This document shows, in pieces, positions 32,470-42,657 of a stretch of DNA of 64,000 bases. The stretch covers positions 3,100,001 through 3,164,000 of the forward strand of contig NZ_CP100756.1 in assembly GCF_024266705.1 (NCBI RefSeq), written 5' to 3'. Position numbers and translations under genes: made by a program. Every line of letters starts with the position of its first letter. Position 1 is the stretch's first letter. Below the pieces are notes generated by a model. That model saw only the letters and a list, made by a program, of their open reading frames with translations, was not told the DNA's origin and made no database searches. This DNA comes from Natrinema gelatinilyticum (lineage in GTDB: Archaea > Halobacteriota > Halobacteria > Halobacteriales > Natrialbaceae).

Positions 32470-33408
32470 TCACTCGCCCGTATCGACACGATGGGAGTGC
32501 GGCATGACCTGTTTGAACACTTTCGTAAACAGGTAGTTCGCGAGTTGAGGTGCCCCGAGAAGGACAACGACGGTGATGACTCCCTGGACCGACCCGATGC
32601 GCTGGGCGAAGTGAATGCTGATCCCGAGGACGATTGCGACCCAGCCGACGAGAAGCACGATCGGTTTGATGAACGCGAGGTACGAGAACGAGGAGACGAG
32701 GACGCTCGCGATGGTGGTATTACTCGTCGTTTGCGCGATGTCGTCCGAGAGCGAATCGAGTCTGTGGTTCGTTTGATCGGAGAAGTGTTCGATTAGTGCG
32801 CCCGCGAACGGAATGAAGGTACGGTCCAGGCTTTCTTCCGGCGTCTCGGATTGGCTGATGTTCGCGACGTACCTGTGGACGGCCGGCGTGACGTGTGGAG
32901 AAATGATCGACTGCTTCGAAAACGGATACGGTGAGAAGGAGCTATCGAGCGATCGATCCAGCTTTTGTAGATGGGTGATCGTCCTCGCAGTGTTCTCTTT
33001 TTCTTCGTATTCTTCGATTGCCTTCGCGAGGTGATACTCCGAGAGCATCCGTTCTGAGAAATCGAGGGCGATTGCTTTCTTGGATAATGCGAGAATGACG
33101 AGCGTCAGTACGAGTGCAATCGCCCCACAGGCGACCGTCGCCGGAAGGATGAGCTCTTCCGGGACGGTGAGAGCGACTGCGGGAATCGAGGCGATATCGT
33201 ACTCGAGAAGCACGCCGTAGAACGCGAGTGCAAAGAACAACGCGAACGCCTGGATCGAAACCTTCGAGAGCGTTTTCGTGAGTGCGTACTCCTTGACGTG
33301 ATCCTGGTTAGCGAACACTGAACCAGTAAACGTGCGTATTCGTTCGTGCGTTTCCTCTTCGGGTTCGAATTGCTCGTCTTCCCCCCAGTGTACCATTTCT
33401 TCGCTCAT
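32470..33408 (-). CDS. Unknown integral membrane protein with long cytosolic loop
   Basis: 312 residues from the ATG at 33408 (MSEEMVHWGED); an earlier ATG at 33495 adds a basic stretch and is less likely. Two helices lie at ~55-110 (QAFALFFALAFYGVLLEY, VACGAIALVLTLVILAL) and two near the end (FIKPIVLLVGWVAIVLGISI, GVITVVVLLGAPQLANYL), with a ~130-residue helical, acidic loop between. Codon use is clearly less GC-rich than its neighbours, and the gene is isolated, with no family I recognise. This suggests relatively recent acquisition. A hairpin pair resembling a transposon end lies just upstream. Confidence 0.6.
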   Translation of the reverse strand: MSEEMVHWGEDEQFEPEEETHERIRTFTGSVFANQDHVKEYALTKTLSKVSIQAFALFFALAFYGVLLEYDIASIPAVALTVPEELILPATVACGAIALVLTLVILALSKKAIALDFSERMLSEYHLAKAIEEYEEKENTARTITHLQKLDRSLDSSFSPYPFSKQSIISPHVTPAVHRYVANISQSETPEESLDRTFIPFAGALIEHFSDQTNHRLDSLSDDIAQTTSNTTIASVLVSSFSYLAFIKPIVLLVGWVAIVLGISIHFAQRIGSVQGVITVVVLLGAPQLANYLFTKVFKQVMPHSHRVDTGE

Positions 33409-33580
33409 GATCTGATAATTATCCCGGCCCCGTTGTTCTCGAATCCGGTCGCACCCATATTGTCTCGTACGCCACTTATAATTTTCTTTAAACATAATTA
33501 ATTAAAATACGTTCGAATCGTACGACGGTACTCGTACTGAGAAGAGTTCTGATAGGTCTACAGGCGGAGCAGGCCGATTG

Positions 33581-33617
33581 CCTCGGGGCTTGACCCCGAG
33601 GTGGTTCACTCTGTGAA
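33581..33617. repeat. Two tandem hairpins, possible IS200/IS605-type end or terminator
   Basis: CCTCGGGG (33581-33588) pairs perfectly with CCCCGAGG (33594-33601) around CTTGA, and TTCAC (33605-33609) pairs with GTGAA (33613-33617). The GC-rich stem with a CTTGA loop followed by TTCAC resembles ends of haloarchaeal IS200/IS605-group elements. No tnpA or tnpB frame is present. The gap 33409-33904 otherwise holds no supported gene. It could also end pccA transcription, although it lies 300 bases beyond the pccA stop. Confidence 0.35.
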
Positions 33618-33904
33618 TCTTCCGAGGAGGCAAAACGATGGTTCCGAGCAGACGGCTGACCAGCCCCATGTATTATACAATATCTGACAACTGGGATCTG
33701 TCGGCGCTATCCGGAAACCGAATTCACTCGAACGAGAACGAAACCCGTCCACTCGCGTTCGCGGTTCTTACACTGGATAGCCGACGTCCACCCCGCAAAA
33801 TCGTCTCGAGCGCCGATGACGGTGAGTGAGACGAAACGCTCGGATTTTCTCTTCGACCGCGGGTGCCTTGCTCCCACAAAAACTGAGAGCCGCGATAGTC
33901 TCCG

Positions 33905-35740
33905 TTACTCGAGGACGACCAGTGTATCGCCCATGTCGACGCTCTGGCCTTCATCGACGGCGATCTGGGTGACGATTCCGCCGCGGGAGGCGACGATATC
34001 GTTCTCCATCTTCATGGCCTCGAGGACGACCAGTACGTCTCCGGCCGCCACCTCGTCGCCTTTCTCGACGTCGACGTCGAGAATCGTCCCCTGCATTTCG
34101 GCGTCGACGGTCTCGCCTTCGCCCTGTATCTCGGTTTCGTCGCCGCTCGACCCACCGGCGGGCTCCGGCCGACTCGCCTGGCCCCCGGCAGCTTCGACGT
34201 CTCCGGCCGGGATCGCGGGCGCGCCGTGTTCCTCGAGTTCGACCTCGAAGCGCTTGCCGTTGACCTCGACGGTGAATTCACGTTCGACAGACTCCTCGTC
34301 GTCCTCGCTCGCACCGTCGCCTGTGTCGCCGCCCCACTGTTCCTGGGCTTCTTCGATGCGCGTCTCGTCGAGTTCCTCGTCGAGATACTTCGTGGTGTGG
34401 GTGCTCTGGACGAACTCCTGGTCGGTGAGCATCAGCCGGTGGAACGGGATGATCGTCGGGATCCCCGCGACCTCGTACTCGCGCAGAGCGCGCAGCGACC
34501 GCTCGATGCACTCGTCGCGGTCTTCGCCCCAGACGACCAGCTTCGCGATCATCGAGTCGTAGTCGGTAACGAGGTCGTCGCCCTGGCGCAGCGCGTCGTC
34601 CATCCGGACGCCGATTCCACCCGGCGGATCGTAGGTCTCCAGAGTCCCACCGGTCGCGGGGGCGAAGTCGTTGGCCGCGTTCTCGGCGTTAATTCGGAAC
34701 TCCATCGCGTGGCCGTCGATCTCGACGTCGTCCTGCTCGAAGTCGATCACTTCGCCCGCTGCGATCCTGATCTGGCGTTTGACGATATCGATGCCGGTGA
34801 TCTCTTCGGTGACCGTGTGCTCGACCTGAATTCGCGTATTGACCTCGAGGAAGTAGAAGTTCGTGTCTGTACCGAGCGGACCGTCACGACCGGGTTCTTC
34901 TTCGACGAGAAACTCGACGGTGCCCGCATTGGTGTAATCGGCGGCGGCGACGCCCCGACGTGCGGCCTCGCCGATCTTTTCGCGGAGTTCGTCGGTCAGC
35001 GCCGCGGAAGGGCCTTCTTCGATGACCTTCTGGTGGCGCCGTTGCAACGAACAGTCTCGTTCGCCGAGGTGGCGAACGTTGCCGTGCTTGTCGGCGACGA
35101 TCTGTACCTCGATGTGACGCGGGTTCTCGAGGTAGCGTTCGAGGTAGACCGAATCGTTGTCGAAGTACGCCTCACCCTCTCGCTGTGCGCTCTCGAGTTG
35201 ATCTTCGACCTCGCTCTCATCCCAGACGACTTTCATTCCGCGGCCGCCTCCGCCACCTTCGGCCTTGATGGCGATCGGATAGCCGTGTTTTTCGCCGAAT
35301 TCCGTGACTTCTGCCGGGTCGGTGACCGGGTCGGTGGTCCCAGGAACGATCGGTACCTCGGCCTCGTTCATGATCGTCCGCGCCTTGGTCTTCTCTCCCA
35401 GCGATTCCATCGCGTCGCTGGACGGACCGATCCAGGTGATCCCGTCTGCGTCCTCGACTTTGCCCGCGAATTCCGCGTTTTCGGCGAGGAAGCCGTAGCC
35501 CGGGTGGATGGCGTCGGCATCGGCTTTCCGAGCGGCCTCGATGACAGCTTCGTGATCCAGATAGGAGTCGGCCGCACGCGCCGGCCCCACGTTGTATGCC
35601 TCGTCGGCATAGCGGACGTGTCCCGAATCCTTGTCGGCCTCGGAGTAGACGGCGACGGTCCCGATGTTCAATTCTTCGCACGCCCGCATGACTCGAACAG
35701 CGATTTCCCCGCGATTCGCCACGAGAACCTTCCTGAACAT
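33905..35740 (-). CDS. pccA: Acetyl-/propionyl-CoA carboxylase biotin carboxylase and biotin carrier subunit
   Basis: 611 residues. Residues 1-~450 are biotin carboxylase: [20 protein letters not shown], the ATP-grasp loop [12 protein letters not shown], and [19 protein letters not shown]. An acidic linker leads to the biotinyl domain at the C-terminus, with the biotinylation site EAMKMEND (the Lys). The protein carboxylates biotin, and PccB transfers the carboxyl to acyl-CoA. In haloarchaea this enzyme supplies methylmalonyl-CoA for propionate use or PHA synthesis. pccB and pccX are ~1.5 kb upstream on the same strand, separated by an opposite-strand SPFH gene, so pccA needs its own promoter. 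Confidence 0.95.
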   Translation of the reverse strand: MFRKVLVANRGEIAVRVMRACEELNIGTVAVYSEADKDSGHVRYADEAYNVGPARAADSYLDHEAVIEAARKADADAIHPGYGFLAENAEFAGKVEDADGITWIGPSSDAMESLGEKTKARTIMNEAEVPIVPGTTDPVTDPAEVTEFGEKHGYPIAIKAEGGGGGRGMKVVWDESEVEDQLESAQREGEAYFDNDSVYLERYLENPRHIEVQIVADKHGNVRHLGERDCSLQRRHQKVIEEGPSAALTDELREKIGEAARRGVAAADYTNAGTVEFLVEEEPGRDGPLGTDTNFYFLEVNTRIQVEHTVTEEITGIDIVKRQIRIAAGEVIDFEQDDVEIDGHAMEFRINAENAANDFAPATGGTLETYDPPGGIGVRMDDALRQGDDLVTDYDSMIAKLVVWGEDRDECIERSLRALREYEVAGIPTIIPFHRLMLTDQEFVQSTHTTKYLDEELDETRIEEAQEQWGGDTGDGASEDDEESVEREFTVEVNGKRFEVELEEHGAPAIPAGDVEAAGGQASRPEPAGGSSGDETEIQGEGETVDAEMQGTILDVDVEKGDEVAAGDVLVVLEAMKMENDIVASRGGIVTQIAVDEGQSVDMGDTLVVLE

Positions 35741-35993
35741 TCTTGTGGAAACCGTCGTGAGGGGCCTACCTTACTTTTTCGCAACGGGTTCGACGACGTG
35801 GTCCATCGAACATGTTGGTACGATGTTACTCTCCGGCGGTCACCGGTTCAGTCATCGCCGACAGTGGGTGACCGCGGCCACAGGACCGCTAGACCGACCG
35901 AAGTACAACTGGTATGACACCGACCGGCCCCACTACCACGGTGATTGGTATGCATGGGCAAGCGTTATGCGGTTTGGTCCCTTGAAGCACACG

Positions 35994-37166
35994 ATGTATC
36001 CAGAACTCATTCCCGCGCAACTTCAGCCGGTACTCGAGGAGCCGCTCTTACTCGTCGGACTGGTCGTGCTCGTGCTCGTTCTCGTCACGGTCTGGCAAAT
36101 CGTCGAAATCGTCGACGCCTACGACAAAGCCGCACTGACCGTCTTCGGTGAGTACCGAGGGCTGCTCGATCCCGGGCTCAACATCGTTCCGCCGTTCGTC
36201 TCGCGTGTGTACACCTTCGACATGCGAACGCAGACGATCGACGTCCCGTCCCAGGAGGCGATCACACGAGATAACTCGCCGGTTACGGCCGACGCAGTCG
36301 TCTACATCCGCGTTATGAACGCCGAACGAGCGTTTCTCCAGGTCGACGACTATCAGCGGGCCGTTTCGAATCTCGCACAGACGACGCTTCGGGCCGTCCT
36401 GGGAGACATGGAACTCGACGACACGCTCAGCCGGCGGGAGCTGATCAACGAGCGGATTCGCACCGAACTCGACGAACCGACCGACGAGTGGGGTATTCGG
36501 GTCGAATCCGTCGAGGTCCGCGAGGTCACGCCCTCCCAGGGCGTGAAAGGCGCGATGGAACAGCAGACGTCCGCCGAACGTCGGCGACGCGCGATGATTC
36601 TCGAGGCCCAGGGTGACCGGCGCAGCGCCGTCGAACGTGCGGAAGGTGAGAAACAGTCGAACATCATCCGCGCACAGGGAAAGAAGCAAAGTCAGATCCT
36701 CGAGTCACAGGGAGATGCCATTTCGACTGTGCTGCGAGCGCGCGCCGCCGAATCGATGGGCGAACGCGCGGTCATCGACAAAGGTATGGAGACGCTCACG
36801 GAGATCGGCCAGGGCGAGTCGACGACGTTCGTCCTCCCCCAGGAACTCTCCTCGCTGGTCGGCCGCTACGGCAAGCACCTCTCGGGTAGCGACGTCACCG
36901 GGAGCGGCGCGGAACTCGAGAGCCGCGAGTTCGACGAGGAGACCCGCGAGCTGATCGGTCTGGACAACATCGCCGAGATCATCGGTGAGATCGATCAGGA
37001 GGCGACGATGGACGTCGAAGCGATGGAGCAGGAAGCCCAGGCAATCCAGGAGGGCGAGGACATCGCGTCAGACGGGAGCACGGGGATCGATATTTCCGAG
37101 ACGGGAGACGGACTCTCTGAGACGGAAGACGAACCCGAACCGGATCACGACTCCGGATCGGAGTAG
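35994..37166 (+). CDS. SPFH/stomatin-like membrane-anchored protein
   Basis: 390 residues from the ATG at 35994 (MYPELIPAQLQP). One N-terminal helix (LLLVGLVVLVLVLVTVWQIV) is followed by the SPFH domain (EYRGLLDPGLNIVPPFVSRV, YTFDMRTQTIDVPSQEAITR, DNSPVTADAVVYIRV). A helical flotillin-like region comes next (ERRRRAMILEAQGDRRSAVE, EKQSNIIRAQGKKQSQILES), then an acidic C-terminal tail. Stomatins oligomerise at the inner membrane face and usually pair with an NfeD protein; no nfeD gene is adjacent here. It is inserted, antisense, between pccA and pccX/pccB. The open frame begins further upstream (35664) but without supporting composition. Confidence 0.88.
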   Translation: MYPELIPAQLQPVLEEPLLLVGLVVLVLVLVTVWQIVEIVDAYDKAALTVFGEYRGLLDPGLNIVPPFVSRVYTFDMRTQTIDVPSQEAITRDNSPVTADAVVYIRVMNAERAFLQVDDYQRAVSNLAQTTLRAVLGDMELDDTLSRRELINERIRTELDEPTDEWGIRVESVEVREVTPSQGVKGAMEQQTSAERRRRAMILEAQGDRRSAVERAEGEKQSNIIRAQGKKQSQILESQGDAISTVLRARAAESMGERAVIDKGMETLTEIGQGESTTFVLPQELSSLVGRYGKHLSGSDVTGSGAELESREFDEETRELIGLDNIAEIIGEIDQEATMDVEAMEQEAQAIQEGEDIASDGSTGIDISETGDGLSETEDEPEPDHDSGSE

Positions 37167-37276
37167 TCTCGCATCTCGGATACAGCCCAAAACCGCTCCC
37201 CACACGGCAACACCGCCGCCTCCGTCTCGACATCGGCAGTCGACGTCCGTTCCGAAGCCGAGTCTGGCCGGGTCTG

Positions 37277-37639
37277 TCAGAAGCGGTCCGTTCGCCCCGC
37301 GGCCGACCACGCGTTCGTCGGTGCGTCGCGGGGGACGCGGACGGTCCGATGTTGTTGTTCGCGAACTCGACCAGCGAATGCCCAGCGTTTCTCGTCCCAC
37401 GTTTCCTCGCCGCCGGCCGCTGCGGCTGCTGCGGCAAGCGCCCGGTCGTGGAGATGCGCACCGACGGCGGCCACGATTGCCGCCGCCTCCGCGTCGTCCG
37501 CGTCGTCCGGCACCTCGATGGAGGTGTCACTGGACAGTACCGACTCGAGTCCAGTCGGATCGCCGTCTGCGACGGTCGTTTCGTCCGCAAAGGCTGATGC
37601 GGTCGTGCCGTCGTTGGCGGTCTGTTGCTGTGACGTCAT
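37277..37639 (-). CDS. pccX: Small subunit of propionyl/acetyl-CoA carboxylase (PccX-like)
   Basis: 120 residues following pccB with a 1-base gap. The N-terminal half is acidic and disordered. The C-terminal half has [20 protein letters not shown], then an Ala-rich helix and [17 protein letters not shown], the pattern typical of haloarchaeal PccX and of acyl-CoA carboxylase epsilon subunits (E/D-E-x-A-A-I-x-A-A...W-x-x-R/A-G-R). PccX is required for full propionyl-CoA carboxylase activity in Haloferax mediterranei. It is translated from the same mRNA as pccB. Confidence 0.8.
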   Translation of the reverse strand: MTSQQQTANDGTTASAFADETTVADGDPTGLESVLSSDTSIEVPDDADDAEAAAIVAAVGAHLHDRALAAAAAAAGGEETWDEKRWAFAGRVREQQHRTVRVPRDAPTNAWSAAGRTDRF

Positions 37640-37640
37640 A

Positions 37641-39191
37641 CTACAGCGGGATGTTACCGTGTTTCTTGTCAGGGTTCGACGCGCGCTTCGTCTCGAGCAT
37701 TTTCAGATCGTTGATCAGTCGCGGCCGGGTTTCGGTGGGGACGATGACGTCGTCGAGGAACCCTTTGTCCGTCGCGGTGTAGGGATTTGCGAACTCCTCT
37801 CGGTACTCCTCGATGAGTTCGTCGCGGAGTTCGTCGGGATCGTCCGCCTCCTGGAGTTCCTCCCGGTAGAGGATGTTAACTGCACCCTGTGGCCCCATGA
37901 CGGCAATTTCGGCTGTCGGCCAGGCGTAGTTGACGTCCGCGCCAAGGTTCTTCGATGCCATGACGCAGTAGGCGCCGCCGTAGGCTTTGCGCGTGATGAC
38001 GGTCAACAGCGGGACGGTCGCTTCGGCGTAGGCGTACAGTAGTTTCGCACCGTGGCGAATGATCCCGCGGTGTTCCTGGTCGGTGCCGGGCATGTAGCCG
38101 GGAACGTCGACGAACGTGACGATCGGAATGTTGAATGAGTCGCAGAAACGGACGAATCGTGATCCCTTCATCGATGCGTCGACCGTCAGGGTTCCGGCGT
38201 TGACGCGCGGCTGGTTGGCCACGAGGCCGACCGAACGCCCGTCGAGCCGGCCGAACCCGACGACGATGTTCTGAGCGAAGTTGTCCGCGACCTCGAAGAA
38301 CGACCCCTCGTCGACGACGCTGTCGATGACGTTGGTCATGTCGTAGGGTTTCTGCGGGCTCGGCGGGACGATATCCGTGAGCGCATCGTCACGCCGGTCG
38401 GGGTCGTCCCACGGCTCAACGCGCGGTGGGTCCTCGACGTTGTTTTGTGGGAGATACGAGAGAAGCCGCTTGATGTCGTCGAGCGCTTGTTCTTCGCTTT
38501 CGCACGCGAACTGAGCGACACCGGTCTTGTCCGCGTGGGTCATCGCGCCGCCAAGTTCCTCGTGGGTGACCTCCTCACCGGTGACAGTTTGGGTGACGCC
38601 CGGCCCCGTGATGTACATGTGACTCGTGTCCTTCACCATGAAAATGAAGTCCGTGATCGCCGGGGAGTAAACGGCACCGCCGGCACACGGCCCCATCGTC
38701 GCGGAAATCTGGGGGATCACGCCGCTTGCCTCCTGGTTCCGGCGGAAGATTTCGGTGTAGCCGGCAAGACTCTTGACGCCCTCCTGGATACGGGCACCGG
38801 CAGAGTCGTTGAGCCCGATAACGGGCGCCCCGACCTCCATGGCCATGTCCATGACCTTGCAGACCTTCTCAGCGAACACCTCGCCGAGCGAGCCGCCAAA
38901 GACGGTGAAATCGTGTGCGAAGACGAATACCGTTCGTCCGTTGACCTCGCCGTAGCCCGTGACGACGCCGTCGCCGGGAACCTTCTTCTCTTCCATCCCG
39001 AACTGGCTCGTTTGGTGAGTCCGGAGCTGGTCGAACTCCGTAAACGTTCCCTCGTCGAGGAAGTAATCGATCCGCTCGCGGGCGGTCATCTTCCCCTTGT
39101 CGTGTTGTTTTTCGATTCGAGCTTCGCCACCTCCCTTCCGGGCCTCTTCGCGGAGTTCCTCGAGGTCGTCGATGCGATCTTCCATCGTCAT
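37641..39191 (-). CDS. pccB: Acyl-CoA carboxylase carboxyltransferase subunit
   Basis: 516 residues from the ATG at 39191; a second Met lies two codons in. The carboxyltransferase signatures are present: [88 protein letters not shown], and [14 protein letters not shown]. It transfers the carboxyl group from biotin on PccA to propionyl-CoA or acetyl-CoA. The open frame upstream to 39305 is atypical and overlaps the promoter region of the divergent NSS transporter gene. It heads the pccB-pccX operon. Confidence 0.95.
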   Translation of the reverse strand: MTMEDRIDDLEELREEARKGGGEARIEKQHDKGKMTARERIDYFLDEGTFTEFDQLRTHQTSQFGMEEKKVPGDGVVTGYGEVNGRTVFVFAHDFTVFGGSLGEVFAEKVCKVMDMAMEVGAPVIGLNDSAGARIQEGVKSLAGYTEIFRRNQEASGVIPQISATMGPCAGGAVYSPAITDFIFMVKDTSHMYITGPGVTQTVTGEEVTHEELGGAMTHADKTGVAQFACESEEQALDDIKRLLSYLPQNNVEDPPRVEPWDDPDRRDDALTDIVPPSPQKPYDMTNVIDSVVDEGSFFEVADNFAQNIVVGFGRLDGRSVGLVANQPRVNAGTLTVDASMKGSRFVRFCDSFNIPIVTFVDVPGYMPGTDQEHRGIIRHGAKLLYAYAEATVPLLTVITRKAYGGAYCVMASKNLGADVNYAWPTAEIAVMGPQGAVNILYREELQEADDPDELRDELIEEYREEFANPYTATDKGFLDDVIVPTETRPRLINDLKMLETKRASNPDKKHGNIPL

Positions 39192-39310
39192 GCTGGGAAC
39201 ACCCCTGCTCGACTCATACGGCGAAGTCCGAGGACCAACTGGAAAAGGATTCCGTAACTCTATCACAATCAATAACTCATCCCCGGCAATTGATGGAACG
39301 TCCACAAAAA

Positions 39311-39320
39311 GTTATATAGT
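39311..39320 (+). promoter_or_regulatory. TATA box of the NSS transporter gene
   Basis: GTTATATAGT lies 23-32 bases upstream of the ATG at 39343, in the 151-base divergent spacer shared with pccB. Confidence 0.55.
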
Positions 39321-39342
39321 ACTTGTTTTGAAAAAGAGGGGT

Positions 39343-40695
39343 ATGGCACAACGGGAATCATGGGCAACGCGAACAGGCTTCATCCTTGCTGCGGTCGGGA
39401 GCGCAGTAGGGTTAGGAAACATCTGGCGGTTTCCATATCAGGTAGGTGAACAAGGGGGAGCGGCCTTCTTAATTATATACCTCCTGTTGATTATCGGCGT
39501 CGGCTTTCCGGTCATTCTCGTCGAATTCGTCGTCGGCCGACATACGGAACGGAATCCCGTAGGGGCACTGAAACGAATCGGCAGCGGTGCGTGGACGAAA
39601 ATCGGCTGGGTGTTCGTGACGGCCGGGTTCGTCATCCTCTCGTATTACAGCGTCGTCGCAGGCTGGACGCTCAGATACGTCCTCATCGGCCTGCAAGGGG
39701 ACTATTCCGCCGATGCCGCACCCGCTCAGTTCGGCCAGGCTGCGAGTGGGCTCGATGCCGTCTTCCTGCACGCGCTCTTTATGGCGGCGGTCATCGTGAT
39801 CGTCGCCTTCGGCATCGAGCGCGGGATCGAACTGTCGGTGAAGTTCATGGTGCCGGCCATCATCATCATCTCGGTCGGTCTCGCTGCATACGCGTTCACG
39901 CTCGAGGGGGCAGGCGAAGCATACGCGTACTACCTCACGCCGGAGATCAGTACGATCGCCGAAAACTGGACGACGATTCTTCCGGCGGCGGCCGCACAGG
40001 CGTTCTTCACGCTCTCGCTCGGGATGGGTGTGATGATTACGTACGCGTCCTATCTCGGCGAGGATCGAAACATGGCGTCGGACGCGGGTATCATCGCGAC
40101 CCTGGATACCTTCATCGCCTTCACGGCCGGGCTGATCGCGTTTCCGATCCTGTTCGCCGCGGGAATCGAACCCGGCGCGTCCGGGCCGGCGCTCATCTTC
40201 GTGAGCCTGGCCGCGGCGTTCGCCGAACTGCCCCTCGGAGGGATCCTCGGTGCGGTCTTCTTCGCGACCGTCGCAATCGCCGCCCTCTCGAGTGCGATCA
40301 GCATCATGGAGGTCGTCGTCGCGTATTTGATCGACGAACACGGCATCAGCCGTGTTCCCGCGACGGCCGCATTGGGTGTGGCGATGTTTCTCGTCGGGGT
40401 TCCCGCGGCACTCGACCTCATCTTCGTCAGCCTCTACGACGGCTTCGCGAACAGCATCCTGCTCATGCTCGGCGGCCTCCTGCTGTCGGTCTTCGTGGGC
40501 TGGGTCGTTCCTGACCTCGCGATCGACGAAATCGGCAAAGGGATTAGAAACGTCGGATCGCTCGGTCGGGCGTGGCTCTGGTTCGTCCGCGTCCCGGTCG
40601 TCCTGGCGCTGATCGTGCTGGTCGCGCTGAACGCGTTGGACTACTGGTCGTTCCTGACCGGCGGCTTCGCCGAGTGGCTGAGCACGAATCTCTAA
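39343..40695 (+). CDS. Neurotransmitter:sodium symporter (NSS/SNF) family transporter
   Basis: 450 residues with about 11-12 membrane helices. The first-helix signature TGFILAAVGSAVGLGNIWRF contains the unwound substrate and sodium site of LeuT-like proteins. Other family features are GERGGAAF-like (EQGGAAFLIIYLLL) and SLGMGVMITYASYL with the sodium-site residues. It probably takes up amino acids with Na+, fitting a high-salt habitat. A single gene with its own TATA box, divergent from pccB. Confidence 0.9.
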   Translation: MAQRESWATRTGFILAAVGSAVGLGNIWRFPYQVGEQGGAAFLIIYLLLIIGVGFPVILVEFVVGRHTERNPVGALKRIGSGAWTKIGWVFVTAGFVILSYYSVVAGWTLRYVLIGLQGDYSADAAPAQFGQAASGLDAVFLHALFMAAVIVIVAFGIERGIELSVKFMVPAIIIISVGLAAYAFTLEGAGEAYAYYLTPEISTIAENWTTILPAAAAQAFFTLSLGMGVMITYASYLGEDRNMASDAGIIATLDTFIAFTAGLIAFPILFAAGIEPGASGPALIFVSLAAAFAELPLGGILGAVFFATVAIAALSSAISIMEVVVAYLIDEHGISRVPATAALGVAMFLVGVPAALDLIFVSLYDGFANSILLMLGGLLLSVFVGWVVPDLAIDEIGKGIRNVGSLGRAWLWFVRVPVVLALIVLVALNALDYWSFLTGGFAEWLSTNL

Positions 40696-40745
40696 CCGAG
40701 CGGCGAATCGCGGCCGAGTATCTGCGCTTCTTCTCGCAACGAGCG

Positions 40746-41480
40746 TCAGGCTTCCCCGTACACCGGCACGGCCGCGCCGCTGGTCACTGCAGCCCCGTCG
40801 CTACAGAGGAAGGCCATCACGTCTGCGATCTCGAGCGGGTCGACCCACGTATCGTGATCCGCGTCGGGCATCATCTCACGGTTCATCGGCGTGTCGATCA
40901 CGCTCGGCATCACGCAGTTCGCCCGCACAGTCCCGCGGTTCTCCTCCGCGAGGGTCTCCGTCAGAAGTCGGATGCCAGCCTTCGTGATTCGATAGGGGCC
41001 GTCGCCCTCGCCGCCCTCGAGCGAGGAGCGCGCGCTGACACTGACGATCGCACCACGTGTCTCCTGAAGGTGAGGGAGTGCGTGCTTCGAAGCGAGGAAC
41101 GTCGTCTTCAGATTGATGTTTACGAGAAAGTCGAATTCGTCGAGCGCGGTCGCTTCGATGTGATCGCCGCCGCGCCACGTTCCTGCGATGTTCAACAGGT
41201 GATCGATCCGGCCGTGATCGTCGACGACGCGCTCGACGAGACCCGCGACGTCGTCCTCGTCGGTCAGGTCCGCCTCGTAGAAGGCGAGCGCCGGTTCGTC
41301 GTCCGGGTCGATATCGAGCAGGCTATCCTCGTCGGTCGGCTCGATCACGTCGACGGCACAGACGGTGTCACCGGCCTCGAGGAATCGTTCGACGGCGGCA
41401 CTGCCGAGCGCGCCGCTTGCACCGGTGATCACCGCGACGGTTCCGTCGAAGTCCACGTCGAACTCGTTCGTCGCTTCCAT
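40746..41480 (-). CDS. Short-chain dehydrogenase/reductase
   Basis: 244 residues. Rossmann motif VAVITGASGALGSAAVERF (TGxxxxxG type), a DVIEP acidic residue suggesting NAD preference, NIAGTWRG at the NNAG position, and active-site Ser plus YRITKAG (Tyr-x3-Lys). The C-terminus resembles classical SDRs (PLEIADVMAFLCSDGAAVTS). The substrate is not predictable. Single gene, convergent with the NSS gene and 77 bases upstream (on its own strand) of nothing obvious. Confidence 0.88.
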   Translation of the reverse strand: MEATNEFDVDFDGTVAVITGASGALGSAAVERFLEAGDTVCAVDVIEPTDEDSLLDIDPDDEPALAFYEADLTDEDDVAGLVERVVDDHGRIDHLLNIAGTWRGGDHIEATALDEFDFLVNINLKTTFLASKHALPHLQETRGAIVSVSARSSLEGGEGDGPYRITKAGIRLLTETLAEENRGTVRANCVMPSVIDTPMNREMMPDADHDTWVDPLEIADVMAFLCSDGAAVTSGAAVPVYGEA

Positions 41481-41557
41481 ACCGTACGTGCGTTGTCCGT
41501 TCGCATGAAAGGGGGGGATGTCGGGAACCGCACGCGTCGTCGTCGCACTGCAACGGC

Positions 41558-42004
41558 TTACGGTGTACTCGTCGGGAGCGCGACACGCCGTAACCAGAAG
41601 TCAGCGATTGCCTCGGCCAATTCGGCGTATTCGGCCGGATCCATCGGTTTCGTCAGGTAGGCGTTCGCGGCGAGTTCGTAGCTTTCCCGAACGTCTTCGA
41701 CGGTCGCCGATTTCGTCACCACGAGGATCGGAAGCCGTGCAAGGACCGGTTCGTCTCCGATCTCTCTGAGCAACTCGAGGCCGCTCAGCCGCGGCAGATT
41801 CAGGTCCAGCAAGACGAGGTCTGGCAGTGCTGACGGCTCGTTGACGCAATTCGAGAGGAGTTGCAGCGCATCTGCTCCGTCAGTGACGACGCGGACCGCT
41901 ATTTCGAGGTCGATATCGGAGAATGCCTGGACGATGTGGCGAGCGTCTTCCGAGTCGTCTTCGACCAGGAGAATATCGATTGGGGCTTCGAGTCCGTCGA
42001 TCAT
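41558..42004 (-). CDS. Single-domain response regulator (Rcp1-like)
   Basis: 148 residues, only a receiver domain. ILLVEDDSEDARHI gives the acidic pocket, LVLLDLNLPRLSG the phospho-accepting Asp, and VVTKSATVEDV and YLTKPMDP the conserved Thr/Lys. The longer loop and helix pattern is that of the Rcp1 subgroup, which pairs with phytochrome-like or PAS histidine kinases. No kinase gene is adjacent, so its partner lies elsewhere. The sequence before the ATG at 42004 is AT-rich (ATTAGAACTGG on the minus strand near 42045). Confidence 0.85.
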   Translation of the reverse strand: MIDGLEAPIDILLVEDDSEDARHIVQAFSDIDLEIAVRVVTDGADALQLLSNCVNEPSALPDLVLLDLNLPRLSGLELLREIGDEPVLARLPILVVTKSATVEDVRESYELAANAYLTKPMDPAEYAELAEAIADFWLRRVALPTSTP

Positions 42005-42211
42005 GGGTAATTCCTGTCCAATAGAATTGCGCTGGTCGCGTTCACTCCAGTTCTAATCCGCACCTACCCAGGGTATCGTTTTAACGATGTGTACTAAGCA
42101 ATTTGGAAGTGACGTAGCGAATCTGGTTCGCTTCTCGTTCCAGACGTGTGAGAACGCTCCGGTTCAGTCCTCTCGTATCGTCACAGCGGATGGGTCCGTG
42201 GTGAACGCTCG

Positions 42212-42502
42212 TTATCCCAGTTCGATCGGGCCGAATACCAGATCTCTGGTTGGATCGGCTCGAGCATCGTCGGCGGCCGACTCGACGTGCGATTCGCAGT
42301 ACCATTCGCGCAGGTGTCCAGATCGCATGGTATCGAGAACGACGAGGTGGGTCGCATCGTCTGCACAGTACGCTATCTCGCAGTCGCCGAGTGACTTCCC
42401 GTCGTCCAAGAGTTCCCGGACGATACGGTGGTCCGTACCGTCGGACGTGAGATTGTCCGTTGGCTCTTCGCTCTCGCCACGCTCGCGATCTTCAGCGTTC
42501 AT
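42212..42502 (-). CDS. Small unknown protein with Cys pair
   Basis: 96 residues from the ATG at 42502. A TATA-like element (42541-42550, TAAATATTTG on the plus strand) lies ~40-48 bases upstream, which argues against the earlier ATGs in this frame. The core reads HRIVRELLDDGKSLGDCEIA, YCADDATHLVVLDTMRSGHL, REWYCESHVESAADDA. Cys and His (C-x3-C, then H, C-x2-H) could bind zinc. The family is conserved-looking but not recognised. Confidence 0.5.
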   Translation of the reverse strand: MNAEDRERGESEEPTDNLTSDGTDHRIVRELLDDGKSLGDCEIAYCADDATHLVVLDTMRSGHLREWYCESHVESAADDARADPTRDLVFGPIELG

Positions 42503-42657
42503 TGGTCCTCGCCCTCTTGGGTCGACTTCGTCCAGGCGGGTAAATATTTGCCCATTGGTAACATACCTCATAATATCCGGTCTGTACATGGTTGTCCGTA
42601 GTCCCAACTACAGCGACCGGTTTCTCGGACCGCAGGTGACGTCTTGCCTGGCCCCGC

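Noticed and set aside
34226..35917. 563-codon plus-strand open frame opposite pccA
   Set aside because: The minus strand encodes an unmistakable biotin carboxylase; this is its complement frame.
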